Source of the DNA: Talpa occidentalis
Taxonomy: Eukaryota; Chordata; Mammalia; Eulipotyphla; Talpidae
NCBI RefSeq assembly: GCF_014898055.3
Contig: NW_023604295.1
Span: forward strand, 63,947,730-64,011,729
Direction of reading: 5' to 3'
Length of the DNA: 64,000 bases
Below the pieces are notes generated by a model. That model ran no database searches. It was not told the DNA's origin and was given only the letters and a program-made list of their open reading frames with translations. Positions 47,521 through 59,385 of the stretch are shown one piece after another. The translations under genes and the position numbers were made by a program. The first letter of the stretch is position 1; every line of letters begins with the position of its first letter.

Positions 47521-48570
47521 AAGGGAGACTATATTCTAATCACGTTGTTTATAGATAAGTAAATGACGTAACAGTTTTAACTCAATGGAAACCTATAAAG
47601 CATCTATGAAAAAAACCTATTTAATAAATATTTCTAAGGCCCCAATATTAGGTAAGAGGATACTAACATGAAAAACAACAACAGATACAGTCATTAGCCT
47701 GCATCTCATCACCTTAGTCAATCACCTATTGAGTGCTCAATAAACCCAAGAACTGCAGGAGGCAAGCAAATAAATACACAGCACAGTGAACTTGTCATTT
47801 TGCAATAAGAAGTCCTTTCAGTGACGAAAAAGATACTTCAAAAACTAAGTCTATATTTGTACCATGTAAAATCCTTAAAAACACAGCAACTGAGAATATT
47901 TAGTAAACTGACCCAAACAAAGCTGTGTGACTTATGAAGATTTTCAATTCATTCTGTCCACAAAGTTAAAATTTAATGAACAAACTTTTTATAGTATTGG
48001 ACTCATGCTGATAACTAGAATTTCTGGTCTTTTCAGAAAATAATGGAGTTGCTCCAAGTCAACTCCATAATTCACATGTTACAATGAAATATTCCCACCA
48101 AATCACCCTAGATAATGATCAAACTCAGCTGAAACATATGGTCGATCAACAAAATAAAACACAACTTGCAAGTATTTATTCATTAAGGCTTTATTTACTT
48201 ATATTTCTCTTGAAGATGATATTTTCTCTAATATTATCTACATTCAAAAAAATTCTGAGAAATTCTCAAATGACCAACTTTATGCTTGTTTGTCCCTGAC
48301 AGAACAGTAAGTTCAAGAGAGTTCAAGAAGTTAGAGAAGCCTACAGTCAAGAAGAGAGGGAGGAAGTGATTTCTAAGATGTGAGATTTTATAGGTATCCT
48401 GCACTCTGCTGGTTTTCTGATTAAAGGACTCCAATAAGCAGTTACAAAAACATAGCGAGATGTAAAAGTTTACATGATTTTTTATAAATATTTTCCTAAC
48501 ATAGAAACAACAAAATAATGATCTTATATTTACTTAGAATTTTAGAAATAAATGTCATGAAACTTAAGTT
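47521..48570. other. unassigned AT-rich DNA
   Basis: No gene seen. 'cacctattgagtgctcaata' near 47725 looks like the end of an L2/MIR-class repeat, but is too short to call. Confidence 0.45.
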
Positions 48571-48587
48571 TAAATTTGATTGATTTT

Positions 48588-48861
48588 CTTTCTTTTTTTT
48601 TTTTAAGATTGATTTATTTATTTATATAAGTACTGGGTACAGTCAGAAGTGGGGGAGGGTGAGAGAATTCACCAGAGCCAGAGCGGGGAACAGAACAGGC
48701 AGACTGACGAAATACAGTGCTGAGGGGAGCAGTGGGTGGCAGGAGAGGTCTGTTGTGCCATGTGGGACCCTCACCAGGGGCCGGAGATCAAACCAGCGCT
48801 GCAGAGGCTGTGGGCAGCTTTGCAGCCCAGTGCTCAGTCGCTGCTCCACCAGGGGAGACCC
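48588..48861 (-). mobile_element. tRNA-derived SINE, full-length, short-form centre, reverse strand
   Basis: T-run and (ATTT)n reversed tail, body, and a head ending CTCCACCAGGGGAGACCC. A 17-bp TSD taaatttgattgatttt lies at 48571-48587 and 48862-48878. Confidence 0.97.
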
Positions 48862-48878
48862 TAAATTTGATTGATTTT

Positions 48879-51800
48879 CAAGGAGCCTCATATTACTGCC
48901 TGATCTTCCATGATATGAAATGATTTCAGTACTGAACCATAGTCATCCATACTTCTTTTGAACAAGAAGATATTTAAGCTGGCACTTTTAAAAGCATTTA
49001 CTTTTGAAGTTTATAATATTTTACACCAAATTTGAGTAAATGGACCAAAGTAATGAGCAAATATTATGACAGAAGACTATGGGCATATGTATTTAGTCAC
49101 CAATATCTGAATTAAAACTTTCTATGAAGCCAAACAGTATGTGTCGATATACTTCGGCTTTAAAGTTTGCTCTAAATTTCAATAAGCACATTACTTCCCT
49201 GTAAGAAAGCTCAATTTATCAAATTGTTCAAGAAAATCTATTACTGTAGTGTTATGTATTCCAGAAGACAAAATTATAGTTATGTCACTTAAGAATAGAA
49301 TGTCTCTTTCAAGCCCCCATTTTGAATTCTTACAGGTTGATTATATTTGGAAAAATACATAACATATTTTAACATGCTACCATTTAATTATATCATCTAA
49401 AGGGAAGAAATCCATTACAATCTCGAACTTCTTATTTAATCATAAAAACTACTTTCGGAAAATCATTCACTTCTCATGTAAAATATATAGTTTATTAATT
49501 AAAAAATATGTCTCATCTTTGTTCCAACTTTTGTGCTAATTATTAAATAAATATAATAAACACACCTTCATGAAATGCACTATATATTTTATCTCTCTTA
49601 CCTACACATGTTCAGATGGCATTAATTAGTCTATGACTTATATTTCATCCAATTACTTGATCTTATATATACTGAATGAATTGGAGATCAGCATCCTTTA
49701 AAATATAATTTTACATATTAGAATTACCATGGTTGACTTTATATTTAAGTTAGTAATTCCCATTTCTCACTACTTCCTTGATTTGTCTCGTTCTCATTAC
49801 CTCTTCCCTCCAATACTATCTTATATTTGTCTTCATAGGTCAAGCTCAGATATATCTGTATCCCACAACTGCTAGAAAATTGTTCATTTTTATTTATCCC
49901 CATAGAAAGATCTATCACTCTTAGATTTTATCTCAATTTTGTTGAATTACTTTTTTTTATTTTATTGTTCTGTGATAAATATTGTGCTATAACTCAGAAC
50001 TTAATGATCATAACTCAGATATACCCCCATTTAAACTTATGAAAGTAAACAACCCAAAAGCAAATTGGCTTTTAGTACTAAAAGAAGTCAGCCTTCATAT
50101 AAAGATCTTTTGTGTCACTAAAATCAGTATTTTTTTTTAAATTTTAATCTTTAATTGAAATCTATTTTCCAAATGTCCCAATCTTCTTCTAGATACAATG
50201 TTCATTATACATATGCACACCCAATTTATATCTCATAAATGCATCATCATATGATGATATCTTTGTAAGAAAAATTGATACAGCAAGTTGTTTCTCTTAG
50301 GGAGGTTAAGAACATTAAATGTCAGCACATGAGAAGCGTATAACCAGAGATTAGTTTCAATTTAAATATGAGTAACTGAAATGAGAAAAGGAATAATGTA
50401 TGATATACATTTTTGTAACTAGTGATAGAGTAAACCACAGTAAGTTTAAGTGTTGGTATTCAGGGCAGACTACAAGCAATGGCTTAAGATCAAATTTATA
50501 CATACAACTACAAACTCAAACACAAAGTTTCCATTAGTACACCAAATCACAATTTGGTTTTAGAAAGACAAGACAGAGAAGCCAAAAGTTCAGAATGAAT
50601 ACACAAGCTTAACCTAACACCAGAATCTTTTTCAAGTATAGTTAAACATCTTTATCAAGGTATCATATAAACAAAGTCTATTCCTGGGTGATTATACATG
50701 TGCTCTCAGGAGCATGCATTTTTTTGGCTGGCTGTCAATCCAAGTGATAATTATACTTATAAACACCCCTTCTTCCTCACTCTAATACAATCTCTTTCAT
50801 TTTAAACACTCAGAGCCAAATTTGCATTAAAAAGAAGTTCATGATTTCTGGAGGCTAAAAAAAATCTAACTTATGTACTACTCAACATGTCCACCGCCAC
50901 CTCACTGATAGAACTGACTTACAAAATTAGCAAACATCCTTCTCTTCCTACATAACCTGAAGTAAATATTATTTCATTACAGACATCTATAATTACTTCC
51001 AATCTATAATTTAAAAGGAATTATTTAAATGAAAATGTGTTTCAAATAACATACAATATATAGATATTGTATGTAAAGAGATCTCTATATAGCCTCAGCT
51101 ATCAAGTTTCAAAATATTTCCATTAATGATCATTCTAACTGAAAAATAAGGCTTGCATCCTATTTGAACAAGATGAAAAAATGCTTCTGATTAATAAGTA
51201 AATAATCCTAACAGTTTGATCAAGAATATTTTCTCCAATTCAACCTGTCCACACTATGTTTTAATTAACAATCCTAGGTGCTGACAGCTCCCTTCTGACA
51301 GATGTGTACAGACTTACAAAAAGGAAACCCTACAGTTTCACAAAAAAGATTAGTGGAAAAGAATTATGAATTCTGATATGAAAACACCTTTTTTAAATGT
51401 GAATTACAGTAGAGAAGACCACATTAAATTTTCTGATCTCAACAAATTTTAAAGATACTGAATTGAAAACCAAACTGGGAGAAAAGTGACATACTTAAAA
51501 ATATATGGCAGGTAAACAGCCATTGCATCAAACCAAACCACTCTCAACTCAAAATTTGATATAAATAAAAATGCTTCTAAGAAATAACATTCCAACCTGT
51601 ACAAAAGAATGCTGCTGGTTTTATTTTGGGGGGAATTTTCCCTACTAATTTTAAAAGAGGGTAATATACTAGGAAGTTATGTCTTGAAGAAATTTAAAGA
51701 TTTTCTAAGAGGGAAAGTAAAACCAGGTAAGCTACTATAAACCCTTAAAGGCCTTAATACCCATTATCATAGATGAGAAATTAATTACTGAGCGAATGTT

Positions 51801-52537
51801 AACATAAAATTGAAATTTATGATGTAATTTAAAGGAATAAGATAATACATATTAAGTATGTTTATAAGATTAGAGTTAAAATGTAGTGCTAAAGAAATCA
51901 TTAGAGGTTAGGCAGGGAAGTAATACTTTGCAGGAAATCTAACCTCTCAGATATAATTATCAGGAGAGCAGCTACATCACTTTTTTTTTCCCTTTCATCA
52001 TAGAAGCCAGCTCTATCCCTTGCCTACCTGACCAATTACCACAATATAAAAGACCAGGGAAAGGGCAGCTGACACCAATTCGTGGTTTAGTAGTCATAAT
52101 CTCACTTCTTGCTGCAGTAAATACTATTAATTGATGTTTTAAATTTAAACATAAATCTGAGGAGGTGTGATCCTATTCACTTAAATCATATACATTGTTG
52201 TAAACCAATGTTACCTCCACAACGGAAAAAAAAATAAAATTTTCAGAGATAAGATTTTGTGCCTATGACCTCAAAGCTGAGTAGTGCCTTTACCCAAATC
52301 ATATTTTCCTTTTAGGGAGAAATCTCAAAATAGATAGGAAGCTCGCTCAAAGCAGAGAGTCTGAAAGTGGGCAAATATTTGGCTTCTGGAAGCTGTAATG
52401 TAAGTTCCACAGTCTAAGAGTACTCAACGGAATGTTTAAGCACAAAACTTTAATTTCCTTTTTATGTTCTTAATTTTCTCCTCTTACATAAATTTTATCT
52501 AACTTTTACTTATTTGCATTTTTAATTTTTCTTTTTT
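48879..52537. other. unassigned AT-rich DNA
   Basis: 3.7 kb with no gene, RNA or repeat that I can support, the longest stretch in the window without a recognised mobile element. All frames are short and lack family motifs. Confidence 0.5.
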
Positions 52538-52625
52538 ATATTGTTAACAATGGCTTACAACCCTGTATGGTGATTTAGAAGCATAGCATCACACCATCAG
52601 GTGTATGTTACCATACCATACCCAC
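52538..52625 (-). mobile_element. short old L1 3' end, reverse strand
   Basis: 'tattgttaacaatggcttac' and 'accatcaggtgtatgttacc' resemble the reversed 3' end of old mammalian L1s. It is cut off at the start of the forward-strand L1 piece that follows. Confidence 0.45.
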
Positions 52626-53580
52626 CAACTAAAAAGCTTCTGCACAGTGAAACTCTACTAAATGGGAGAAATTACTTCCACACCATGCATCTAACAAGGG
52701 TTCAAAATCCACAATCTACAAAGAACTCATACAACACAACTAAAATAAATATTCCAATCAAAAAATAGGCAGAAGAGCCATATAGGCACATCTCCAAAGA
52801 CATAAAGATGGGCAACAGGCACATGAAACAATGCCCATCACTTATCCTCAAGGAAACACAAATCAAAACCATGAGATATCACTTCACACCTGTGAGAACT
52901 GGCCATATAAAATAAATAGAAAGTGTTTGTGAGAATGTGGTGAAAGACTGTTTCTAAGAATGTACACTAGTTTAGTCTCTAAGGAAAACAGAATGGAGTT
53001 ATCTCTCAAGACATTAAAAATAGACCTACCAATTGATCCAGCAATTCCACTCCTAAATTTCTATCTGAAGAAATAAAAAACACTACTATAATGAATCTCT
53101 ACACTCCTGTGTTCACTGCAGCACTATGGCAATAGCCAAGCTGTGGAAACAACCTAAGTACCCAAAGACAGGGAGTGATTTAGGAAGATGTGGTATATAT
53201 ACACAATGTAATATTATTAAGCTATTAAAAAAGATTAACCTTTTCCATGTGAGACAACATGGATAGAACTGGAGGGGATAATGCTAAGTGAAATAAGTCT
53301 GAAGGAGAAGGACATGTATCAGAAGGTATCATTTATATGTGAAATGTAGAGTAACAAAGCAAAGGGTAGATAAAGTCAAACCAATAACAAACCCTAGAAA
53401 TTGAATACTGAGCTGAGAACTATCAGTGTCCAGGACTTTTAATCTGGAATGTATGATGGTAAGAAGCACAGACAATTGTTTTTGGTGGTAGTGGCAAAAA
53501 CAACAGTTTCAGTGTTATGGCATTTTTACCAGTATCTCATATTAAACCTTCCTATAAAGAAATGAAGTGTGTTATGAAAA
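52626..53580 (+). mobile_element. old L1 3' portion
   Basis: 'gcttctgcacagtgaaactc', 'acaatctacaaagaactcat', 'aatcaaaaccatgagatatc', 'gatccagcaattccactcct' and 'gaaataagtctgaaggagaa' follow ORF2 C-terminal order, then a diverged 3'UTR. Frames are broken throughout. Confidence 0.85.
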
Positions 53581-54473
53581 CTTTAATTTTGGATTTTTGG
53601 TTTATTTTGAAAGTAAATAGATGAAATGTTCAAGAAATTTTCCTTTAAAATGAAAGCCACAGGTTTGAGATACTAGTGATACTTTATGGAAATTAAGGGA
53701 GCACTCAATCACCTTTTCACTCTCTTATCCAGGCTCAACTAGCTACATGAAATTGGTCATTCTCAGTCACATGGCATTAAATATCTTCCCATAAATGACC
53801 ACGTAAAAGGAGAAACAATGAAAGGTACTGATGTAACTTTGCATTCAAAAGATAAAACATGGCAAAGATTGCATGTAATTAACCTTTATATGGGAGAGGC
53901 TTTCAGCACACAAAATGCGCTATATGCAGATAAAAGTCCAAAATTCTGCCTCATATTTTAATTTTAAATTCATTTTATTATACTTTTAGCATATAATCAA
54001 AACATGAAGCTATTACATAAAGTTGTCATAGTATACCAAAAATGACTGAACTTAATCTAGTATATATACATATGCTGATTTACACAGATATATACCTTAA
54101 GTTTCTGTGATACTATATAGAATTATTTCATTAATAAAAATATTTAAAAATTAAAATTAAAAAATAAAAATAAAGACATCAAGGACACGATATATAAAGA
54201 AAAGGTACAAAAATGTTATTGAAAGTCACCTGAAAAATAGTTCATGATCACTTCATTCTCCTATTTCTGTCTCCAATCCCTTCTGCGCCCACCTCCATCA
54301 CAAAGACAACTATATAAAAATAGTTGCTCTTTCACAGAAATGCCAAAGCTATTTTACTCTCTCTGTGCCTTGGAATGGCTTCTTCAATCTTTTGGAAAAG
54401 CCCTTTGCTGCTTACTCTCTCTTATCATAAACAATGTCATTTAAGACTCTCACAAAACAGACATATATCAATG
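53581..54473. other. unassigned AT-rich DNA
   Basis: No gene seen. 54250-54430 is pyrimidine-rich and vaguely L2-like ('tgccttggaatggcttcttc'), not firm. The overlapping 62-66-codon frames there have no family signature. Confidence 0.4.
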
Positions 54474-55821
54474 GAAGTGTACAAACAAAACCTCATACAT
54501 ACTATCAACTGATTTTGACAAAGCTACCAAAAATACACAACAGAAAAAGGTTACACTCTCTCCATAAATGGTAAAACTGGATATCCATATGCAAAAAAAA
54601 TAAAATAAATAAAATGAAGTTAGACCCCTATCTTATACCAAAAAAAAAAAAAAAATTCAACTTAAGATTAGCATTAAATCTAAGACCTGAAACTGACACT
54701 CCTAGAGGAAACCATAGGGAATAAGCTCCTTGACACTGATCTCTGATCTTGGAAATCACTTTTTGATTTTGATATGGCACCTAATCACAGGTAAGAAAAA
54801 TAAAAATAATTTGACAACATCAAACCAAAAGGTTTCTGTACAACAAAGGAAACCATCAACAAAATAAAAAGGCAACCTACAGTATGGGAGCAAATATTTG
54901 TAACCCATGTATTTCCAATAAGGGGTTAATAGCAAACATCTATAAGAAACTCTGCTAACTCAGTGGAAAAAAAAATCAAATAATCCAATTAAAAATAGGC
55001 AAAGAACTGGAATAGAAAAATTTCCAAAGAAGACATGCAAATGGGCCTCCCCGGTGGCGCAGCAGTTGAGCGCTGGGTTGCGAGGCTGCCCGCAGCCTCT
55101 GCACTGCTGGTTCCATCCCCTGCTGCTCCCCAGCCACCGGAGGAGAGTCCCACATGGCATGCAGACCTCTCCTGCCGCCCGCTGCTCCCCTCAGCAGTGT
55201 ACTTCAGTCCTTCTGCCTGCTCTGCTCCCCGCTCTGGCTCTGGTGAATTCTCTCACCCTCCCACGCTTCTAACTGTACCCAGTGCTTGTATAAATAAATA
55301 AAGATAAATCTAAAAAAAAAAAAAAACCATGCAAATGCTCAGCAATCAAAACCACAATGGGACATCACCTCATCTGTCAGGATGACTAATATCAAAAAGT
55401 CAAAATAGACATTTGGCAATGATGTAGAAGAAAGGAAACACTTGTATATATGTACACTGTTGGTGGAGACATATTGGTACAGTCATTATGATAAACAATG
55501 TGAAGATTCCTCAAAAAAATTAAAAATAAAGATGCCACATTAGAAATCCCAAGGAAATAACTGTCAAAAAGATAGCAGCAAACCCTTCCTTGTTCAGTGT
55601 AGCATTATTCACAAGATATGGAAACAAACTAAATGTTAAATTTCTGCCAATAGATGAGTGGATAATAATGAGATATATCTAGTGGAATATTATTCAGCCT
55701 TATAAAACAGGGAAATCCTGCCATTTGCAACAACATGGATGAACTTGAAGGGCATTATGCTAAGTGACATAAGCCATACAGACAAAATCACCTCACTTAT
55801 GTATAGAAAATTAAGGCTAAA
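54474..55821 (+). mobile_element. old L1, part 1 (host of a SINE and a young L1)
   Basis: ORF2 C-terminal landmarks of an old L1 subfamily: 'taagacctgaaactgacact', 'gggagcaaatatttgtaacc', 'atcaaaaccacaatgggaca', 'gtggaatattattcagcctt' and 'caacaacatggatgaacttg'. It is interrupted by the SINE at 55044-55327 and continues at 58600 after the young L1. Confidence 0.88.
55044..55327 (+). mobile_element. tRNA-derived SINE, full-length, long-form centre, nested in old L1
   Basis: Head GGCCTCCCCGGTGGCGCAGC, B-box GGTTCCATCCC (one change), long centre and A-rich tail. A 10-bp TSD catgcaaatg lies at 55034-55043 and 55328-55337. Confidence 0.97.
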
Positions 55822-56005
55822 GGTTGGGTTTTGTTTCTTAATCCAGGCTGCAACTCTGTGTCTTTTTATTGAAGAGTTTAGTGCATTTACATTTAGGGTT
55901 AATATTGATATGTTAGTGTCTGTATTTGCCATTGTGTTTGTCTTTCCTTTGATTTTATTTATTCTTTTAATATCTTTTTTTTTTTTTCCTTGCCTTCTTT
56001 CGTTG

Positions 56006-57014
56006 TTATTCGTCCCTCTGAGGTTCTGGCTTTAGGATTCCTTGTAGTATTTTTTGGAGTAGGGGTTTATTGGTAATGAAGTTCCATAGTTTCTGTTTGT
56101 CAGGGTAGGTCCTTATTCTTTCTTCATAGAGGAAGGAAAGCTTTGCGGGATAGAGTATTCTTGGTTGACATCTGTTTTCTTGGAGTCTGTTGACTATGTC
56201 CTTCCACTCTCTCCTTGCCCATACTGTTTCTTCAGAGAAGTCTGATGTCAGCCTGATTGGTTTTCCTTTGAATGTTATTTGTTTCTTCCCTCTTGTCAGC
56301 TTCATTATTTTTTCCTTGTCCTGGATTCTTGGGAGCTTCACTATTATGTGTCTTGCTGTATTTTTCCTTTCGTCATGGAAGTTTGGTGTTCTTCTTGCTT
56401 CTTGTATATCAATTTTCAGCTCCTTCTTCACATTTGGGAAGTTCTCTTCAATTATCTCCTGGAATATTTTCTCTGTTCCTACATCTCTCTCCTCTCCTTT
56501 TGGTATTCCTATAACTCTTATATTTCCTTTCCTCATGGTGTCCGATAGTTCCCGAAGTCTTTCTTCGTTCTTTTTCCTTCGTACTTCTCTTTCCTTTTCT
56601 GTTTTGGTTCTTTTTATTTCCGTGTCTTCAAGAGAACTTATTCGTTCTTCCATTTCATCTATTCTGCTTTCATTGCTTTTCCCAGAATTCTTTAGTTCTT
56701 CCATTAATTTTTTGATCTCCTGCATTTCTTTTACTTCCCTCTTTAGGGACTCAATTTCATTCTTCTGATCATTGATTATTTTTCCCTTATCATTGTTTTC
56801 CTTTATGAGTTCTGTCATTTTTTTAATCATGGCAATTTTAAATTCTCTTTCTGGAAGGCTCAGAAGTTCTTCCAAGTTACTGTCGTTGCAATCTGGGGGC
56901 TGGTTTTCTTTTTGTGGTGTGCTTCTTCCCTGAGGAGTTGCTATGTTGCGTGTGGTTCTTCTACTCCCTACTGTCTGTTTTCTAATTTGCCGTATGCGTT
57001 GGGACACTGTGTTG
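56006..57014 (-). pseudogene. L1 ORF1, open through its length but lacking its native start
   Basis: The only uninterrupted ORF1 here: basic N-terminus ([19 protein letters not shown]), coiled coil, RRM-like domain (NIRVIGIPKGEERDVG) and C-terminal domain to the stop at 56006. The inversion junction removed the first codons. The frame stays open past the junction into reversed ORF2 sequence, where an ATG at 57034 adds MVQYHAA before the L1 residues NTVSQR. It lies in an inverted segment without promoter, so expression is not expected. Confidence 0.9.
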
Positions 57015-57015
57015 G

Positions 57016-58187
57016 CTGCATGGTATTGGACCAAGAACAGACATACAGACCAATGGAATCGAATAGAAAATCCAGAAATAAACCCACAGATTTATGGTCA
57101 ACTAATCTTTGACAAAGGAGCAAAGACTATGCATTGGAGCAAAGAAAGTTTGTTCAATAAATGGTGCTGGGAAAACTGGGTTGCTACATGCAAAAGAATG
57201 AAGCTTGACCACTACCTCACACCATACACAAAAATCAACTCAAAATGGATTAAAGAACTAGACATAAGACCTGAAACCATAAAATATATAGAAGGAAATA
57301 TAGGCGAAACACTACTTGATTTGCACATCAAAGACATCTTTACAGATACATCACCCAAAGCAGTGATAGTGAAGGCAAAGATAAACAGCTGGGACTACAT
57401 CAAATTAAAGAGCTTCTGCACAGCAAAAGAGACAATAACAAAAACAAAGAGAAACCCCACTGACTGGGAGAACATTTTTGCACCCAACACTAATGATAAA
57501 GGACTGATCACAAAAATCTGCAAAGAGCTGATGAGACTCAACAACAACAAAGAAAATAACCCAGTCAAAAAATGGGCAGAAGAGCTAAAAAAGAAACTTC
57601 TCTGAAGAGGAAATGCAAATGGCCAACAAGCATATGAAAAAATGTTCAACATCACTTGTAATCAGGGAAATGCAAATCAAAACTACCATGAGATACCATC
57701 TTACACCAGTGACAATGGCACATATTAAAAATCTAGCAACAACAAATGTTGGCGAGGTTGTGGAGAAAAAGGAACTTTCCTGCACTGTTGGTGGGAGTGC
57801 AAACTGGTCCAACCACTATGGAGAGCTGTGTGGAGATTTCTTGACCTACTAAACATAGAGCTTCCATATGATCCAGCAATTCCACTCCTAGGTATTTACC
57901 CAAAGGACACAGAAACATCAATTCCAAAGAGCACCTGCACACCTATGTTTATAGCAGCACTGTTTACAATAGCTAAGCTTTGGAAACAGCCCAAATGCCC
58001 AAAAATAGATGACTGGATCAAGAAGATGTGGTACATATATACCATGGAATATTACTCAGCATTCAAAAAAGATAAACACATGCAATTTGCAGCAACATGG
58101 ATGGCACTGGAAGGGATCATGCTCAGTGAAATAAGCCAAAAAGAAAAAGAAAAATACCGGATGGTCTCACTCATAGCAGGAATCTAG
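57016..58187 (+). pseudogene. L1 ORF2 C-terminal part, frameshifted
   Basis: Forward segment from [16 protein letters not shown] onward. It is open to 57605, where an extra A in 'ctaaaaaagaaac' shifts the frame (ending [12 protein letters not shown]). The C-terminus is open again at 57828-58187 ([34 protein letters not shown]). The endonuclease and RT catalytic regions are absent. Confidence 0.93.
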
Positions 58188-58373
58188 AAAACTTAAATAA
58201 GGGACCAGGAAAATGAATAAATATAAGAAAGTGAAAATCAAAATCAACAAAAAACTATGAACCAGAGACACTTTTTGGGGGGTGGGGGGCGGGAGGGGAG
58301 GGATTGGTGTCAGAATGGGGGGGTTGCAATTGTATGGGGAATATAAAAATAAAATTTATTATAAAAAAAAAAA
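58188..58373 (+). other. L1 3'UTR with polyadenylation signal and first A-tail
   Basis: G-rich tract at about 58276-58323, then AATAAA near 58347 and an A-run ending about 58373. In a transducing transcript this signal would have been bypassed. Confidence 0.85.
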
Positions 58374-58508
58374 GACACACCAATGCTATCTTCTAAGCCC
58401 ATGGGAAACACAGCATCACAGATAATCAAGAGAAAAACCATAAACATGTATTTCTTTTCGAAGAATATCTATAATGCATGTCATAGATCACATTAAGACT
58501 AATTGTCA
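58374..58508 (+). other. candidate 3'-transduced sequence
   Basis: About 135 bp of non-L1, non-SINE sequence ('cacaccaatgctatcttcta' to 'attaagactaattgtcag') lying between the L1 A-tail and the outer A-tail, inside the 17-bp TSD. It should match the 3' flank of the source L1. Confidence 0.75.
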
Positions 58509-58556
58509 GGGGCCTCCACGGTGGCGCAGCGGTTGAGCACTGGGTTGCGAAGCTGC
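58509..58556 (+). mobile_element. SINE head fragment ending in poly-A
   Basis: GGGGCCTCCACGGTGGCGCAG to 'gggttgcgaagctgc', then directly A-rich sequence (58557-58582). Only the first ~48 bp of the SINE is present. A 3'-truncated SINE is unusual for retroposition but fits a read-through L1 transcript polyadenylated or primed inside a SINE. Confidence 0.85.
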
Positions 58557-58599
58557 AAAAAAAAAAAGAAAAAACAAAAAAAAGAAAATTAAGGCTAAA

Positions 58600-58870
58600 C
58601 TGACAGTAAGAAGAGAGTAGTATAATGGTTTTCAAAGGTTGGAGCAATGTGGAAAAAGTAAAGATTTAAATTAAGATAGAATGGTAGTTGTTGGGGCCTG
58701 CTGGGAGAATCAGTGAGCTCTTGTTATTTAATAGGTAGGGAGTTTCAGTTTTGCAAATGAAAAACTCTGGACACAGCAGCAATGGTTGGTCAACAAGATA
58801 ATACATATTTAATATCATTGAACTGCACACATACAAATAGTTACTATAGTTTTAGTTTTGCTTTCCATAT
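58600..58870 (+). mobile_element. old L1, part 2 (3' end)
   Basis: Continues the old L1 from 55821: 'actgacagtaagaagagagt', 'taatggttttcaaaggttgg' and 'ggtagggagtttcagttttg' are diverged L1 3'UTR words. The end is set approximately at 'tataacaaaaag'. Confidence 0.7.
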
Positions 58871-59249
58871 ATTTTATAACAAAAAGAAAGCCTTTGTTGA
58901 TCCCTCCATGCAAAGTGACAACACCCTTCCTCAGACTCCATGAAATCCTGTGCATAGTCCTACTACATAAGATTTACCATATTGAATTAAAATTACTATT
59001 TTTATTATAAATTAATATTTATCCATTCTGTGCTCAAGAACTTGAAGCTTCTCAGAGAAGCCGTTTCTACCTCTAGAACACAACTGAAGGATTCAGGGCA
59101 TGACTTCTTGCTGTACAGCACCCACTATGAAAAGTCACCACAATTTCCAGATCTTTGTATCAATGAATTCTTCTAGATTTCCCCATCTACTATGGCTCCA
59201 TGTAGATCCCCTCACACAGGATGGTTTTCTTTTTATGTTCTTGTCTTAT
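58871..59249. other. unassigned DNA
   Basis: Nothing firm. 'tccctccatgcaaagtgaca' and 'tccatttcc'-type pyrimidine patches hint at an L2-class relic. Confidence 0.4.
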
Positions 59250-59385
59250 CTGAGTGGTCTTGGATAAATTACTTAATCTCTTTGTACCTCACTTTTCTCA
59301 TTTATAATACAGGGCATAATAACACCTATATCCTACAGTTTAAAGGAAATTAAGTGAATATCATTTATAAAGAAATGATTCCCTG
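59250..59385 (+). mobile_element. MIR SINE relic
   Basis: 'gagtggtcttggataaatta', 'cttaatctctttgtacctca', 'cttttctcatttataataca' and 'ggcataataacacctatatc' follow the MIR core order. Confidence 0.82.

Larger units (their letters stand above)
55822..58582 (+). mobile_element. young L1 with twin-priming inversion and apparent 3' transduction
   Basis: 55822-57014 is L1 in reverse orientation: start of ORF2, spacer, ORF1 (equivalent to 22436 down to about 21237 of the full-length copy). At 57015/57016 it joins forward L1 equivalent to 24976 through the 3'UTR and A-tail (to about 58373). Some 2.54 kb in between is absent. Then come about 135 bp of non-L1 DNA, the first 48 bp of a SINE and an A-rich tail to 58582. 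A perfect 17-bp TSD agaaaattaaggctaaa lies at 55805-55821 and 58583-58599. The outer TSD shows that the extra DNA came in with the same insertion. Confidence 0.93.
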
